Of a DNA stretch of 64,000 nucleotides, positions 1 to 11,459 are shown piece after piece (position 1 is the first letter of the stretch; each line of letters opens with the position of its first letter). The DNA comes from Conchocele bisecta (Eukaryota > Mollusca > Bivalvia > Lucinida > Thyasiridae), in NCBI GenBank assembly GCA_029237695.1, contig CM055277.1:45108242-45172241 (forward strand), in the 5' to 3' direction. The notes beneath the pieces were generated by a model. The model was not told where the DNA came from. It saw only the letters and a list, made by a program, of their open reading frames with translations, and did not search any database. Made by a program: the position numbers and the translations under genes.

Positions 1-60
1 AAATAAAGAAGACATTGTCACAAACTCTGTAAGCCCCAGTTATTTTCTGTATAGTCGCAA

Positions 61-141
61 ATAAACTTGGAAAAGTCGTTGGAATACTGGACGAAGGCCG
101 GAAGGCCTCGTCCAGTATTCCCGCGACTTTTCCAAGTTTAT
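61..141. repeat. Foldback palindrome (hairpin)
   Basis: The two arms (about 38 bp, reading ATAAACTTGGAAAAGTCG inward from the left) are near-perfect inverted copies separated by 4 bases. It has no coding content. It looks like a short foldback or MITE core of the host genome. Confidence 0.75.
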
Positions 142-212
142 AAGTCATGAAACCTTATTCCCTTCATTGGTCCTCCAGCACTTACTACAGAAACTGTGTT
201 GATTGATCATAA

Positions 213-259
213 CACCATACATGAAGTTGTACTGATCAGTACACCTTCAATGTATGGTG
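213..259. repeat. Short imperfect palindrome
   Basis: CACCATACAT is mirrored by ATGTATGGTG around a TGATCA centre. The 47-bp inverted repeat is probably another foldback remnant. No function is visible. Confidence 0.6.
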
Positions 260-670
260 CTGTGCTCATGCAATAATTAGGATCTAAAATTTGTGTTCAT
301 TTAATAAGACATTTATTAATTCCTTTTACTGATTTCATAGGCGCGTTTCTTACAAAGTCAGTAAATCATTTAATAAATTTCATATTCAATAAAATACTTG
401 TGTAACATCCTGTTTACATCAGGTACTGAAGAATCGGTTTGACGGCACGTTGGGCGTAATGGCATTGAAATTCAACAAAGACAGTGTCAGTTTTACACCA
501 ACCAAACGGAAACATAAAATGGACATAGACATTGCAGAAGAAGCGGACGATGATTCCCAGGATCGAGAAGACACGATTCAACATCGGTGGGTCACGGGTA
601 ACCACGGGTGACCATTCCAGATATTAGTAGACAAACTGGGCATATCCTAACCCCATAGTATTGTTATGCA

Positions 671-713
671 CCCCCCCCCCCCCACCCCCCCCCCCCCCCC
701 CCCCCCCCCCCCC
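671..713. repeat. Poly-C tract
   Basis: About 42 cytosines with a single A at 684. The length of such a homopolymer is unreliable in most assemblies. Confidence 0.95.
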
Positions 714-747
714 TGGTCTCGGTAGAGCCAGGAGGCTTATAGTATCT

Positions 748-840
748 GTAGCCTATTTCACCAATATTGCAAAGTATACTTTTCTAGCAAAGTATATCTT
801 TGAGTGAGAAATTTTCAATTTAAGGATAAAATTTATTAAT
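748..840. repeat. Arm of a GTAGCC-type MITE (family also at 43.1 and 50.2 kb)
   Basis: The sequence begins GTAGCCTATTTCACCAA and continues with the AAAGTATACTT motifs found in the arms of the complete copies at 43090 and 50221. Only one arm is present here. Confidence 0.65.
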
Positions 841-2219
841 TTTTGTCTCGCCCGCAAAAGGTTTTGCATAGATTTTGCTTTTCCGGAGTCGGCGGAGGCG
901 GCGGCGTCATCATCATTCAATGATAAGTTTTCGTGTTACGGTCATTACTTCAACACCTTATCAGCTACAGTCATTAAACTTCATACATACCTTTACTATG
1001 ATATTGTAAGGCCACCTACACTCTGGTTGCAGTACAGGTAGGTTACAGTACATAACAAATAACAACAGTTCTAACACTCAACAAGTCATGTTTAATAACT
1101 TTACTAGTTCGTCAGATACCAGTGTTATACGGAGTGCACCCTCTAGCCTCTAGTTAGGCTTTACTTAACAAAGTATCAATACGTCAGGATTCCGTTTAAA
1201 TGCACTCTAAGAAACGTTATAGTAGAGTAGGTATTAGTGCAACAATAGACGATGGTTATTATAATATTATGGAGTAGCAGTGTGACGGGAAGCGATACCT
1301 TGACAGTTTGAAACAACAGTAAAAGTATGTTTACATTAGTGATGGCGTAGCAATCGGTGTCGGGAGCAGTAGACGAAAGGTACTTCGTCTCAAACTCGTA
1401 ATGTACTATGTTCACAGCAATGGTGAGTATAATTGTAGATAGTTATGATGTATATCTCTTATGTCTACAAGACGTAATTAGTTAGGAAATAGTTGGAGAT
1501 GTCGAGTTTTGGTTCTGTCGAGTAATGGTTCTACGGTGAAATCGCTTGGCTTGACTGCCAATTGCACTTGTATTTATAACATTCTGCGCAAGATGCGGCC
1601 AGTCGCACAGATGCGATCACTAATCAGACTGTCGGTCGCATTTGCGACTAACCGATCTGATTGGCTGAAATCTCCTGTGTGGCTGCGCGACCGCCATCTT
1701 GGAAAAGTTTATAAACACAAATGACATAAAACATGGAAAAAACATGGAATGTAAACTAAACAAGGAAGTGACTCTATGCGGTCAAACTATAATGTGAACC
1801 CCAGTGAACACTGGAATAAATTAACACCAAGAAAGGTATCGAACAGTGTGTAGACCATGGTAGTCGCATGGAATATAGGGTCAGTCGCATCTGTAACTTC
1901 GCGGCTCCCAAACTTGAGGGTCGACATGGAATTTCACTTGGATGCAATAATGCAACGGTAAGTGGAAACTGGAATTTATCAGAATTGGATTACCCAATGA
2001 ATTATCTCGGTATCGACATATCAGACAACTTATAAAAAGGTAGTAACATGGCTGTAGTGGACAGTTTCTCAAGTCACGTGATCTCAGAATGGGAGACGAC
2101 AATTTCATTTCAAACTGCGGAAACCCATGACACTGAGATCACCTGATCAGAGATAGAGCGCATCCCAGCCCTGTCACAGCAGTTTATCACCACTGGTTAC
2201 TGGGCTTACAATATGTAGA
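841..2219. other. Host intergenic or intronic DNA without a recognised gene
   Basis: Open frames here are short and lack recognisable domains or paired splice sites. No clear repeat family apart from simple low-complexity sequence. Confidence 0.5.
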
Positions 2220-2224
2220 TGAAT

Positions 2225-2268
2225 ATAGGACTATTATCCAAAATGGCTGTGATAATGTAATAAATTCA
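2225..2268. repeat. Truncated MITE core adjoining the assembly gap
   Basis: The segment AAAATGGCTGTGATAATG followed by TAATAAATTCA matches the central palindrome of the MITEs at 43.2 and 50.4 kb. The N run starts inside this copy, so the join to the Polinton on the other side is not supported by sequence. Confidence 0.7.
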
Positions 2269-2768
2269 NNNNNNNNNNNNNNNNNNNNNNNNNNNNNNNN
2301 NNNNNNNNNNNNNNNNNNNNNNNNNNNNNNNNNNNNNNNNNNNNNNNNNNNNNNNNNNNNNNNNNNNNNNNNNNNNNNNNNNNNNNNNNNNNNNNNNNNN
2401 NNNNNNNNNNNNNNNNNNNNNNNNNNNNNNNNNNNNNNNNNNNNNNNNNNNNNNNNNNNNNNNNNNNNNNNNNNNNNNNNNNNNNNNNNNNNNNNNNNNN
2501 NNNNNNNNNNNNNNNNNNNNNNNNNNNNNNNNNNNNNNNNNNNNNNNNNNNNNNNNNNNNNNNNNNNNNNNNNNNNNNNNNNNNNNNNNNNNNNNNNNNN
2601 NNNNNNNNNNNNNNNNNNNNNNNNNNNNNNNNNNNNNNNNNNNNNNNNNNNNNNNNNNNNNNNNNNNNNNNNNNNNNNNNNNNNNNNNNNNNNNNNNNNN
2701 NNNNNNNNNNNNNNNNNNNNNNNNNNNNNNNNNNNNNNNNNNNNNNNNNNNNNNNNNNNNNNNNNNNN
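2269..2768. other. Assembly gap (500 N)
   Basis: Exactly 500 N, the conventional placeholder for a gap of unknown size. It separates host MITE sequence from the interior of Polinton copy 1. The missing part should contain the end of the conserved 230-aa protein and everything to its left, possibly integrase and polymerase. Confidence 0.98.
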
Positions 2769-3178
2769 TCTAGATCGTCAATCAATCCCGCGGTGTTTGG
2801 TATAGGGAGAAGTATACTAATGGCGGTTGCGTACAAATGAATAGCCGCCGATCCGAGAGTTTTTGTCATCTCCGCACCTAACCTAGATTCGTATCGCGCA
2901 TACATTTTATCGATCTCCGCATCTGACATCTTATCCACCTGAAAAACTGAGAGACGCCTACCGAGATAATGCTCCGATTGTCCCCCAGCAACCAGCGCAG
3001 CTAGCCGCTCTCGTCGCGCCGCATTTTCATTTTCATTCGGAGTCGTTGCACTCAACCCAATACCAACCACCGTTGGAGTTGATTCCGATTGCTCTGTCGG
3101 ATCATTATCTTTCAGGATGTTGGCAGTCGGAGTTGAGGTTTCTTCCATTAGCTGATCGAGAAGTTCGTCGCAGTTCAT
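2769..3178 (-). CDS. Conserved Polinton protein (MNCDELL family), 3' part lost in gap
   Basis: The frame opens at an ATG giving MNCDELLDQLMEET and continues for about 136 residues into the N gap. It matches the N-terminal half of the intact copy at 31519-30821. It has a Thr/Pro-rich linker, then a conserved part with RRERLAALVAGG and KMSDAEIDKMYARYESRLG. A possible hydrophobic leader upstream (MLTIWCSAASF, from 3310) is in frame but broken relative to copy 2, because it lacks the short AT-rich segment found there. The function is unknown. It recurs next to the ATPase and capsid genes, which suggests a virion or assembly role, but that is inference from position. Confidence 0.7.
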
Positions 3179-3308
3179 TTTTCTTAAGATTAATTTAACT
3201 ATTCTAACAACTCTCATCACTTTAACATATTGCCAAGCGCACCACCCGATACTTATGATCACCATTATGCTCGCAACAAAGCTCGCAGCGGAGCACCAAA
3301 TTGTTAAC

Positions 3309-3390
3309 ATTGTTAACCATTGTTCAGCATTTGTTCAACATTTGTTAAGCATTTGTTCAGCATTGTTCAGCATTGTTCAGCATTGTTCAG
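3309..3390. repeat. 11-bp tandem repeat (TTGTTCAGCAT-type)
   Basis: Several imperfect units of TTGTTCAGCAT lie just upstream of the MNCDELL-family gene. The same array is at 31667-31741 in copy 2 with a different unit arrangement, so it is unstable. Confidence 0.8.
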
Positions 3391-3475
3391 TAATTACTAA
3401 TTTTCTTAAATTAATTGTTAAGCATTTACTCGGCAATTACTAACGAGCGTTAAGTAATTGCTAATTAATTATTAA

Positions 3476-3674
3476 TTAATTGATAACTTGGTAAGCAGTT
3501 GGTTGATCAGTCTTTAGCAAAAGCTTGGCGTGCTTAGTTTCCGAAAGCATATGTCGAACCTCCAGGCGCTCCTCGCGCGTTGGGATAACGTCATTCTCTC
3601 GAAGACAGTCATCGAATGAGTCTCGGTCCTTGCAATGAAAGAGGGCGACCCATTTCGTTTGCTCGCGCAGATCC
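3476..3674 (-). pseudogene. Packaging ATPase, C-terminal remnant fused to capsid gene
   Basis: The last ~65 residues of the FtsK/HerA-type packaging ATPase remain (DLREQTKWVALFHCKDR to the stop), nearly identical to copy 2. The Walker A and B part is gone. An internal deletion of about 540 bp relative to copy 2 (roughly the counterpart of 32029-32566) removed the ATPase N-terminus and the capsid C-terminus. The junction at about 3675 keeps one reading frame, so 3476-4231 reads as a capsid/ATPase chimera. It cannot be an active ATPase. Confidence 0.85.
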
Positions 3675-4876
3675 TCTTTGGCTATCTGGATCGTCACACC
3701 CTCGCTAGCGTTCTCAACTTGGCGTCCGTTGCCGTGTATTTGGTCGTCGTCGCTGGCTCGCATGTCTAGCCATAACGCGTATTTGGTATTCAGGAACTCC
3801 GCGAGGGAGACGGCCGAGAGATGCAGGCCTTTGCCAACCGCTGCAACCTCCGGAGAGCGCTTAGAGCCGGCAGCAAACTGCTTTCTTACTTCATCCCACT
3901 GCTGGTGCGCGCGAAGACCGCGCTGTAGAGTTGATTGGGGACTCCCTCGATCGTCACCTCTCACCTTCGATTTTGGGGAGGGGTTATAGAATTTGTCGGT
4001 TTTTCTAGCACCGAACGCGAACCGAGCATCCTCGAACAACATCAGTATACCTTTCATCGAGCGGGCGGGTACGTTGACATTAATATTCCACAATGTGTCG
4101 CCTTTGTCTTTCGTCATCTTGCGATGGCGAAGAAACTCGGTCGTAAAGTATGGCAACGCGCCGGCGTACTGGGTTCTGATCAATCGCGCGAGTTCGGGCA
4201 TCGTGAACCATGTCGTACTCCAGCGAAACATTATCGATCGTATACGTCGATAACATGTCGCTGGTTATGAGAACTCGGCGTAGTCGTTGAACGTTAGTTC
4301 GTATTCGAGGCGGTCAGCCAAAGCACTCTGATAGTAGGGCATGTGACTCTCCAGCAACTCAAAGTCCAGCGGGATGTAGAAGCGGTTGCCGTAAGCGCCC
4401 GCGACCGCGTTGTCGCTCGCGTTGTTATCTACCTTGTTACCAGCCCCGATTCTAAGTTTGGTTACGTTCTTATTTTTGCTGGTGTCAATACCCTGATAGA
4501 CAGCGTTTTCGCGCTCTTGCGCCGTCATCCATAGGTCCTGATAACAATGGTAGACGTCGCTGTCATCGATCGACATCACCTCATTACCAGAAATCTTTAT
4601 CATGGTCTTCTTGACTATGGCGCGACCCAGGTTCTGAACGATGGTTCGGTTGTCGTCCGTCGACGTCAGCGAAATAGTGAAAGCGAGGCGAACAGTCCCC
4701 GGCACAATGACGTCGCTAGCTCCGAGGTTGGGGAAGCGGACCAAGAGATGTTGGTTCTGGTCGATCGTCGATGGGTTGTTCGTAATAACGACACTCTGTC
4801 TCACGCCTTTTGCCCCGAGGGGCTCACGCAGTCTGCGGTATGGATTGAGTTTGCGACCGTATTGACTCGAAGACAT
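3675..4876 (-). pseudogene. Major capsid protein, frameshifted and 3'-truncated
   Basis: The N-terminal 203 residues are open from the ATG at 4876 (MSSSQYGRKLNPYRRL). The frame then breaks near 4270, where copy 2 has one extra C. The rest (residues matching about 215-400 of the intact protein) continues in another frame with further small indels near 4213, 4157, 4130 and 3940-3970. The C-terminal ~30 residues are removed by the deletion that fused it to the ATPase. The intact version is at 33764-32469. Confidence 0.85.
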
Positions 4877-4924
4877 AATTTTGTGAAACTATATTAAACC
4901 CGTATGGTTTTGTCTTTAATACAT

Positions 4925-4946
4925 AATTAATTTTAAGAAATTATAA
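4925..4946 (+). promoter_or_regulatory. Recurrent AT-rich intergenic motif, variant
   Basis: TTAATTTTAAGAAATTA is a one-base-shorter form of the 18-mer found before several genes of copy 2. It lies in the 72-bp divergent spacer between the capsid and coiled-coil genes, just before the ATG at 4949. Confidence 0.5.
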
Positions 4947-4948
4947 AT

Positions 4949-6248
4949 ATGGCTGATTACGATAATGACATGTATGAAATCGGCAGAGACGATTACCTCA
5001 ATGCGAATGATGATGACATAGATGATTATAATGACGAAACGCCCTTGATACAGCCTCCAGTTCCAATCCAATCGCAATCGGGGGAATTAGGTGGCGCTAC
5101 TACTAGTCAAAGTCGGGAATTACACTCGAGGGAGCTGTAAACGACTACTACAACTTTTGGCAGAAAAAGGTCTGGTCCCATCTGTCGGTCGCGACTACTC
5201 CAAATTCAAATTTGATCTGAACGGTAGATTGCGACTAAAAGCAGCATCAAAAATCCCAATAGTCAACACGAGGACCGGTAAACCCCTAGCACTGAGCACC
5301 ATTGTCGGAAACCCGGGCGGTGGCTAACTCATAAGGAGCGAACTAGGATTCGTAGATAGGAAGAGGGGTAAAACAATTATGCCGACCCGCGCTGTAGAGG
5401 CCCTACAGTCTACCAACGAAACGATGGCGAAAACGGCCTCCGCGATAGAAACGGTTGAGCTCAACGAACTCCCTCAAATAGCCACCGACGCTATTAACAC
5501 GATGGAGACCACGTTCGGCGAAAACGAAATACTCGACGATGACCCACTGTTACCTCTTCTCGAACTCCGGGGACTCGATAAGGTTATGCAAACGGTCCGG
5601 GACGAACTGGTCCTTAACCTCTCCAAATTGTCGTCGCTGGATGAACATATCGCGTTAGAAGAAAGGAAACTGAAGGAAGCGGGTGGCGATAGAGAATCTA
5701 CCGAGCGGATCACCGAACGCCTGCAGTCGTTGTGGGACGAAAGAGAAGCTCGCTTGGAGGCTGCCTCGACTAACCGTGAGACACTCCGCACCCAAATAAG
5801 TCGGATCCGCGAAACAATCTCGAGGGTCCTGCACGAGGAGACGACACTCGGTGAGCGTCTTCGCACTCTGTTCAGAGAACAGGGTGTCACGATAGCAAGC
5901 ATCCTCGTTGCTATCAGCATGACTATATCGACCATAGTTCTAGCTTTCACTGGTGGTGCGGCGCCACCACCCGCGCCAGCACCCACACCACCACCACCCG
6001 CGCCATCAGACGGAGCCAAGGAGTGGGTAAAAAAACAACTAAAAGCCCTCGCCAGTCTCCTGGCTAAATTAGCCGAAAAGGCGGCTGCCGCACTACCTGG
6101 ACTGATCGGAAGTATCGTTTCTTACTTGCTATCTATATTATCAAAAACGGCCGGATGGCTAGCCAAAAATACTTGGGCATTAATCGTGTCAATCGCCGGT
6201 ATCCTACTATTCTTCGCCAGAGAGTTCCTAATACCAAAGCGTAAATAA
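4949..6248 (+). pseudogene. Coiled-coil protein with proline linker and C-terminal membrane helices
   Basis: It opens with an acidic segment rich in Asp/Asn, is frameshifted near 5115 (two extra bases versus copy 2) and has an in-frame stop at about 5325. From 5379 it is open for 289 residues: a long charged coiled-coil region, a hydrophobic segment, a proline/alanine-rich linker (APPPAPAPTPPPPAP), an amphipathic Lys/Ala/Leu-rich segment, and a terminal hydrophobic helix ending KRK. It retains about 75 bp (25 aa) that copy 2 has lost. The function is not known. The layout would suit a minor virion protein that contacts or perturbs membranes, by analogy only. Confidence 0.7.
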
Positions 6249-7657
6249 TCCGATCGCCACGAGGGCGACGACGAGCCCTAATTTCTCCTCCTCGTGTGTT
6301 GTGCTTCCAATCTCGATTGGTGTTTCAACATTGTTGATGATTGGATTTGGGGAACTCGATGGTGCATCCAATTTACGAATTGGGGGTACTGGGTTCGATT
6401 GTGTTGAGGGATGTGTATCCATTTTGTGTTTTGGGCGTTTTATGAAATCGGTTCCACTTACAACTCCGCGCCCGATCATCTTGGGTGGGAGCTTGATGAT
6501 ACCCGTGTTCACGTTCCCGTTGCGGCCGATTTTTTGATTGGTGGTTGCGACTACGATCTGATTATTGTAACCGTCAACCGGGTCGTCTCGTAGTATCATA
6601 TTGCTCGGCGCCATATAAAGACTTATTCCAAATACATAGTCTACCGGGGTGCGGGCAGTCTGCAAAACGTCTTGATAATTCTGGATCGCCTTCTCCAGGT
6701 CCACCCTAGCTGAGATGGCGTCCTCTACAAGTGCCAAGAATTGTTTTTGTGCATCAAACGCTGTTCCCGTGCCCAGTATAGAACTGCGAGTTTGCTTCTG
6801 TGCGCCGAGGATGGCCCAGACGTACGTGCGAATAGATTCGTTGACGCGAGTAACCCCGGCCTGCGTGAACCCTAGACCCTTATCTAACATAAATGTGGTC
6901 CACGCGTTCTGAACCTCAGCAGCCTGCTGTATGTAATCGACGTGAGCCCGTTTCGGAGGCAACATTTTACAAGAAAACACGCCACAGTGCCGACCTCCAG
7001 ACACTTCTGGCCCGAAAGTCATAGTCGCGTGGTTAAAATTCCCGGCGTTCCGACTGACGATGTGGTCACCGGAGTGATCGTGTCTAAAATCAGTCTACGT
7101 CCAATTCCCGGACTGGCCCCGAATGAGAACGTCCCCGAGGCCGGTGGTGGTAGGAAATGCTTTCTGTCTCCAGTCCGCGTCTTTTGAAACGTTAAATTCG
7201 TTACACAGTCTTTCAAACGCCATACGGTCGTATGCGTTGGAATGGGATCCCAGGCGTCGTCTTGAGGTAGAGAAATAACCTAGTTCTTTGAGGAATCCTC
7301 CTAATAGTATAATACGTGTGAAAGTTGTAGACACTTCGGAGCATGACATTCTTGGATGTTAGATGGTCTTTATGTGAAACTGCACACCCGGCTGTTGCGC
7401 ACCATTACAGCGAAATTTAGCTGGTTCTGCCAAAACTTGCATCGGTGTGGCTTTCCACCCGTTTACCACCGCCTCCATCGTAGTAATCTTGGGCAGCCTA
7501 TTTATTTCTCAAACGTGTTAGGGAAATTGGTGGCAAAGCCACTGTCTGGTCTAACCGTTACGGTTGGGTGTACAAGGTTAACAACGTCTTTTTGCGTGTA
7601 TTTACCTCCGACCGCGTACTTTGCATTAGAATTAAAGCTAAATGCTTTGGTATCCAT
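6228..7657 (-). pseudogene. ~480-aa conserved Polinton virion-type protein, frameshifted
   Basis: The start codon at 7657 (MDTKAF) faces the penton-like gene. The reading frame is broken several times before 7022. From 7022 to 6228 it is open and includes VDYIQQAAEVQNAW, IRTYVWAILGAQKQTRSSIL and TPVDYVFGISLYMAPSNM, then a low-complexity Pro/Asn linker and a C-terminal hydrophobic anchor (LVVALVAIGLFTLWY). Its last codons overlap the end of the convergent coiled-coil gene by about 20 bp. The size and conservation between copies suggest an important structural protein, but I cannot assign a fold. Confidence 0.7.
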
Positions 7658-7671
7658 TGAAAGATATTATT

Positions 7672-8369
7672 ATGTTTGCTACTATCACTAATGTTCGAAA
7701 AGGGAGTTGTGAACTTCAAAAATTAATAGACAACTGCTGCGGACAACGCCGGGTAGGCCTTAGATCAATCACGTTCACGGTTGGATGGAAAAACCTCAAA
7801 ACGTACGAGAGAATTAGAGCCGTAGATCCTTTAGATTTAGACGACCCTATTCATTCAACTGCCACATTAAGTCCTGGCCTTTGGGGTTTCGGAGATCTCC
7901 AAGCTTTAATAGCGGAGAATATTCCTGGTTTAGCCACTCTCGAAATCGAAAAAGTCACGGGGTTTGCGACATTGTACGTTTATAAAAAATTAGATATCAC
8001 CCCGGGGTTGGCCTCAATGTTAAGATTAAACCGTTCACCCCCTTACAACGAGGGTGAACGGTTTGTTGTGGGGTCGATCACTGGGATGACCCCAGTAAAC
8101 TTTGCCTTCACAAAAACTCTCGGGGTGCACCTGGATCGGGTGAACACATCGTACAACACGATAGAAGGCACTCCCAGCACATTACTGAAAACCGTGCCCC
8201 CCCAGAGACTGTTTCTTTGGTGAGACTGTGACCTTAGACGTCCCACACCCCGAGATGAAAGTTGGAAACGGGACACATCCACGAATTTACGGTCTCTATT
8301 CTCGATGATCAAGCGAGAAAGTTGAAGAACGATTACCCGATTTCGGTCGTCCTAGAAATTTCAAATTAA
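7672..8369 (+). pseudogene. Penton-like minor capsid protein candidate, frameshifted
   Basis: The ATG at 7672 gives MFATITNV and the frame stays open for 183 residues to 8223 (SITFTVGWKNL, LWGFGDLQALI, TPVNFAFTKTLGVHLDRVN). The remaining part (ending NDYPISVVLEIS before the TAA at 8367-8369) is in another frame. The beta-rich composition and the position beside the other capsid genes fit the single-jelly-roll penton of Polintons. That identification is inference without structure prediction. Confidence 0.55.
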
Positions 8370-8387
8370 TTAATTTTAAGAAAATTA
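8370..8387 (+). promoter_or_regulatory. Recurrent 18-mer TTAATTTTAAGAAAATTA
   Basis: A perfect copy of the motif lies immediately after the penton-like stop and about 50 bp before the fibre-like ATG at 8439. The same 18-mer occupies equivalent spacers in copy 2. Confidence 0.6.
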
Positions 8388-8438
8388 TTTAGAATTAAAC
8401 GCATGTTCGTAACATATATATTATCAACATTATTGAAA

Positions 8439-10421
8439 ATGAGTATAAACGGACCAGGTAGTTCTTCCGATTGGGTGAGAAATTCAAAGAATTTGGAACC
8501 GCACAGGGGGAGGGATTCATCCCGACAGAGGGCGACTTTTTAACTACCCAAAAAACAAAAGGCCTTGATCAATAGAACTATATCGGTGGCCACGGACGAG
8601 ATTCACAAGAGTCTACTATCACAACTTAGAGAATATGCCCTGGCTGTGAATACACAAAGTCGTGAAGAAACGCATACGGAACTAAACGAAATAGGTGAAA
8701 AAATAACCAAATTTCGAAAAGAGGCCCGGTTGGGATTGATAAAGTCCGAGAAGACCACCAGGCGGACCTTACGGAGGCTTATGATGCGTTGCTCTTAAAG
8801 GACTCTCTCAGCAAAAGAAGCGACACCTTACCGAACTAGACGGAAAAAAAACAAAATTTCAAAAAGAGGACCATGTCGGATTATTGATAAATCCGAAGAA
8901 ACCGCCAGGCGGGCCCTTAGAGGGTTAGATACGTTCGCTTAAGGACTCCTCCTCATCAAGAGAAGCCGGCAAACTTTACGAACTAACCAAAAAATAACCA
9001 AATTTTCGAAAAAGAGGCCAGGTCGGGCAATGAGAAAGCCCGAGGAGACCACCAGGCGGACCTTACGGAGGCTTATGATGCGTTGCGCTTAGAGGACTCT
9101 CTCATCAGAGAAGCGACGGTTGCCCAACTAGACGGGAAAATAACCAAATTTCGAAAAGAGACCCGGTCGGGTATTGATAAAAAATCCGAGAAGACCACCA
9201 GGCGAACCTTGCGGAGGCCATTGCGGAGGCGCTTATGATGCGTTGCGCTTAGAGGACTCTCTCAGCAAAGAAGCGACACTTACTGAACTAGACGGAAAAA
9301 TAGCCGAATTTCTGAAAGAGACCAGGTCGGGGGTTGAGGGGGTCCGAGAAGACCACAAGGAGGCTATTGCGGAGGCTTATGGGGCGTTGCGCTCAGAGGA
9401 CTCTCTCAATAGAGAAGCGGCACTTACTGAACTAGACGAAAAAATAACCAAATTTCAAAAAGAGGCCCGGTTGGGGGTTGAGGGGGTCCGAACGGGTATT
9501 GAGAAAGCCCGAGAAGACCACCAGGCGGACCTTACCGAGGCTTATAGGGTGTTGCGCTCAGAGGACTCTCTCAGAGAAGCGGCGGTTGCTAAACTAGACG
9601 GAAAAATAACCGAATTTCAAAATGAGGCCCGGTCGGGTGTTGAGAAAGCCCGAGAAGACCACCAGGCAGCCCTTGCGAAGGCTTATGCTGCGTTGCGCTA
9701 AGAGGACTCTCTCATCAGAGAAGCGGCGGTTGCTGAACTAGACGGGAAAATAACCGAATTTCAAAAAGAGGCCCGGTTGGGTGTTGAAAAGGCCCTAGAA
9801 GGCCACCAGGCGACCATTACGGAGGCTTATGATGCGTTGCGCTTAGAGGACTCTCTCAGCAGAGAAGCGGCACTTACAGAACTAGACGGAAAGATAACCG
9901 AAGTTTCCAATAAACTGAAACATGATCGTATAGCCGCGACCAAAGCTCTTGAGGAGGCCTCTTATAAGATTCGCACTGAGGCATATAACGCAAACAGTGC
10001 ACTTGCCGGAATAGTGCGAACAATGAAAAGGCGTAAAACTAAAAGTGCCATAACAGTTTGGGCTGAGAAGCGGGGCCCATTGGTTGAGGGGCACTATGAA
10101 TATTCGTTCGGTGCCAAAGCGAGTAATAAATGTGGGGGATACACTATGACAGCCGCAGGTGAAGTTATCCAAATGGCGGTCTGCTCGGTTAATGATAGTG
10201 GTAAACCTGTGGGCGCGGTCGCGATAAATATTGTAGTAGATGGGGAAGAACGGGGGGTTGGAGTCACTAAAATCTCTGGAGATAGTTCGACGGTGGTTTC
10301 GTTCTCCGGTTATGATCGAATTAGACTTTCCAAAGGTAGTGTTATTAACTTTGTTACGAAAATCGGTGACCCAGAGAGTTCTTCCACTATTGTCTCATTG
10401 TTAATTGAACTTATTTTGTAA
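8439..10421 (+). pseudogene. Fibre-like protein with tandem repeats, many frameshifts
   Basis: It starts MSINGPGSSSDWV. The shaft is built of about eight ~144-bp (48-aa) repeats, recognised by GACTCTCTCA-type units near 8799, 8943, 9091, 9252, 9396, 9559, 9710 and 9847. Repeats at 8780-9060 are badly eroded with indels. From 9777 the frame is open to the stop and carries the C-terminal globular domain (ITVWAEKRGPLVEGHYEYSFG to SLLIELIL). The intact design is better seen at 37298-39272. Confidence 0.75.
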
Positions 10422-10441
10422 ATACTAATATATTGAAAATC

Positions 10442-11040
10442 ATGAACGAATCAACGCTTCCAATTGTCAATACCACTCCATCAACACTGTGTACAATTAA
10501 CAAAAGAAGTTCAGATTTTAGGTTGAATAATATCGTCGCTATGCATATACAAATAGAAAAAGAAACGCTAAAAAATATAGACGCGCGATGAACACGGCTG
10601 AAGTATCTAGCACGGCTCTAGCGAGTGTTTCTGTGTTGTGTGGGGCGGGGACAGCTGCAACTATATCCACCATTATAACGGTTCCTGTAGCGGGGATTTT
10701 ATGTGCGGTGTCGGCCGTTTCTGGGTTGTTGTGTATGGTAATTAGGGCGTCGGGTGGAAAATTCGAGAAAAAATGTAGAAAACATGATAGAATATCTGTT
10801 CTCGCCAGGTCGAAGAAAAATACCATCGACGTTATGGTGTCCAAAGCGTTGGCCGATAAGAAAATATCAAATTTAGAGTTTGAATCCGTGGTGGAAGAAA
10901 TGGGGAGATATGAAAAATTAAAAAATGATATAAGAATCAAGGGGCGCGCCACCATGCCCAAAATTGAGTGTACTGATTGGGATAAATTTAGGGAAAAACT
11001 TGGAGATAAAGTCGGAAGAAATGTTACAGCACTAAAATAA
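10442..11040 (+). pseudogene. Small membrane protein with paired hydrophobic helices, N-terminally broken
   Basis: Relative to 39283-39927 a deletion of about 22 bp near 10545 breaks the N-terminal frame. The remaining 150 residues from 10588 are open: two hydrophobic helices rich in Gly/Ala/Val/Ser (ATISTIITVPVAGILCAVSAVSG), then a charged helical domain with DVMVSKALADKKISNLEFE. It is a recurrent companion gene of invertebrate Polintons. No function is known. Confidence 0.65.
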
Positions 11041-11140
11041 TTAATTTTATAATTAATTTTAAAGAAATTATAAAATTATTAATTACATTGGTGCAGTAAA
11101 CAATTTATTAATTAATTTTAGGAAAATTATTAACAATTTA

Positions 11141-11226
11141 AAAAGAAAAAAAAGAAAAAAAGTTTTAGGTTCCACCGAGGCTCGAACCGCGCCAGCAAAA
11201 CCCTTCTGGGTCCACCCCGCTAAGCC
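11141..11226 (-). ncRNA. tRNA-like Pol III transcription unit
   Basis: On the minus strand a box A (TAGCGGGGTGG) is followed after about 23 nt by a box B-like GGTTCGAGCCT and then by T-runs that would stop Pol III. The same unit with small changes is at 40041-40131. The A-B distance is too short for a normal tRNA, and T-stem pairing is imperfect, so it is probably a tRNA-derived or tRNA-mimicking RNA. Confidence 0.4.
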
Positions 11227-11459
11227 TTCGCTTAAATTTCTTCTATTTATTTTTATTTTCGGCTTAGCGAGGTGTGTTACACTCACATCTCCTACACCCC
11301 ATCATTGGACCGATGCCGCGGACCCCACCTCATCGTTACCTCCATCCGCTATAATGTGCAGAGCGGCCAGAGTGAAGTACATGTGGCGAAAACTTATCTC
11401 ACTGTTGAGATATTAATGTCGGCGTACCGACACCGAACTGTGTTTATTTCTCGTATATA

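Noticed and set aside
3678..4897. Several plus-strand open frames of 60-116 codons across the capsid gene (also 32503-33785)
   Set aside because: They are antisense to the capsid coding sequence, which has recognisable protein motifs on the minus strand; no motif on the plus strand.
5474..6019. 181-codon minus-strand frame
   Set aside because: Antisense shadow of the coiled-coil gene; Ser/Arg-rich composition follows from the coding strand.
11141..11226. Standard tRNA gene
   Set aside because: The distance between box A and box B is too short and the T stem mispairs, so a functional tRNA is not supported; kept only as tRNA-like.
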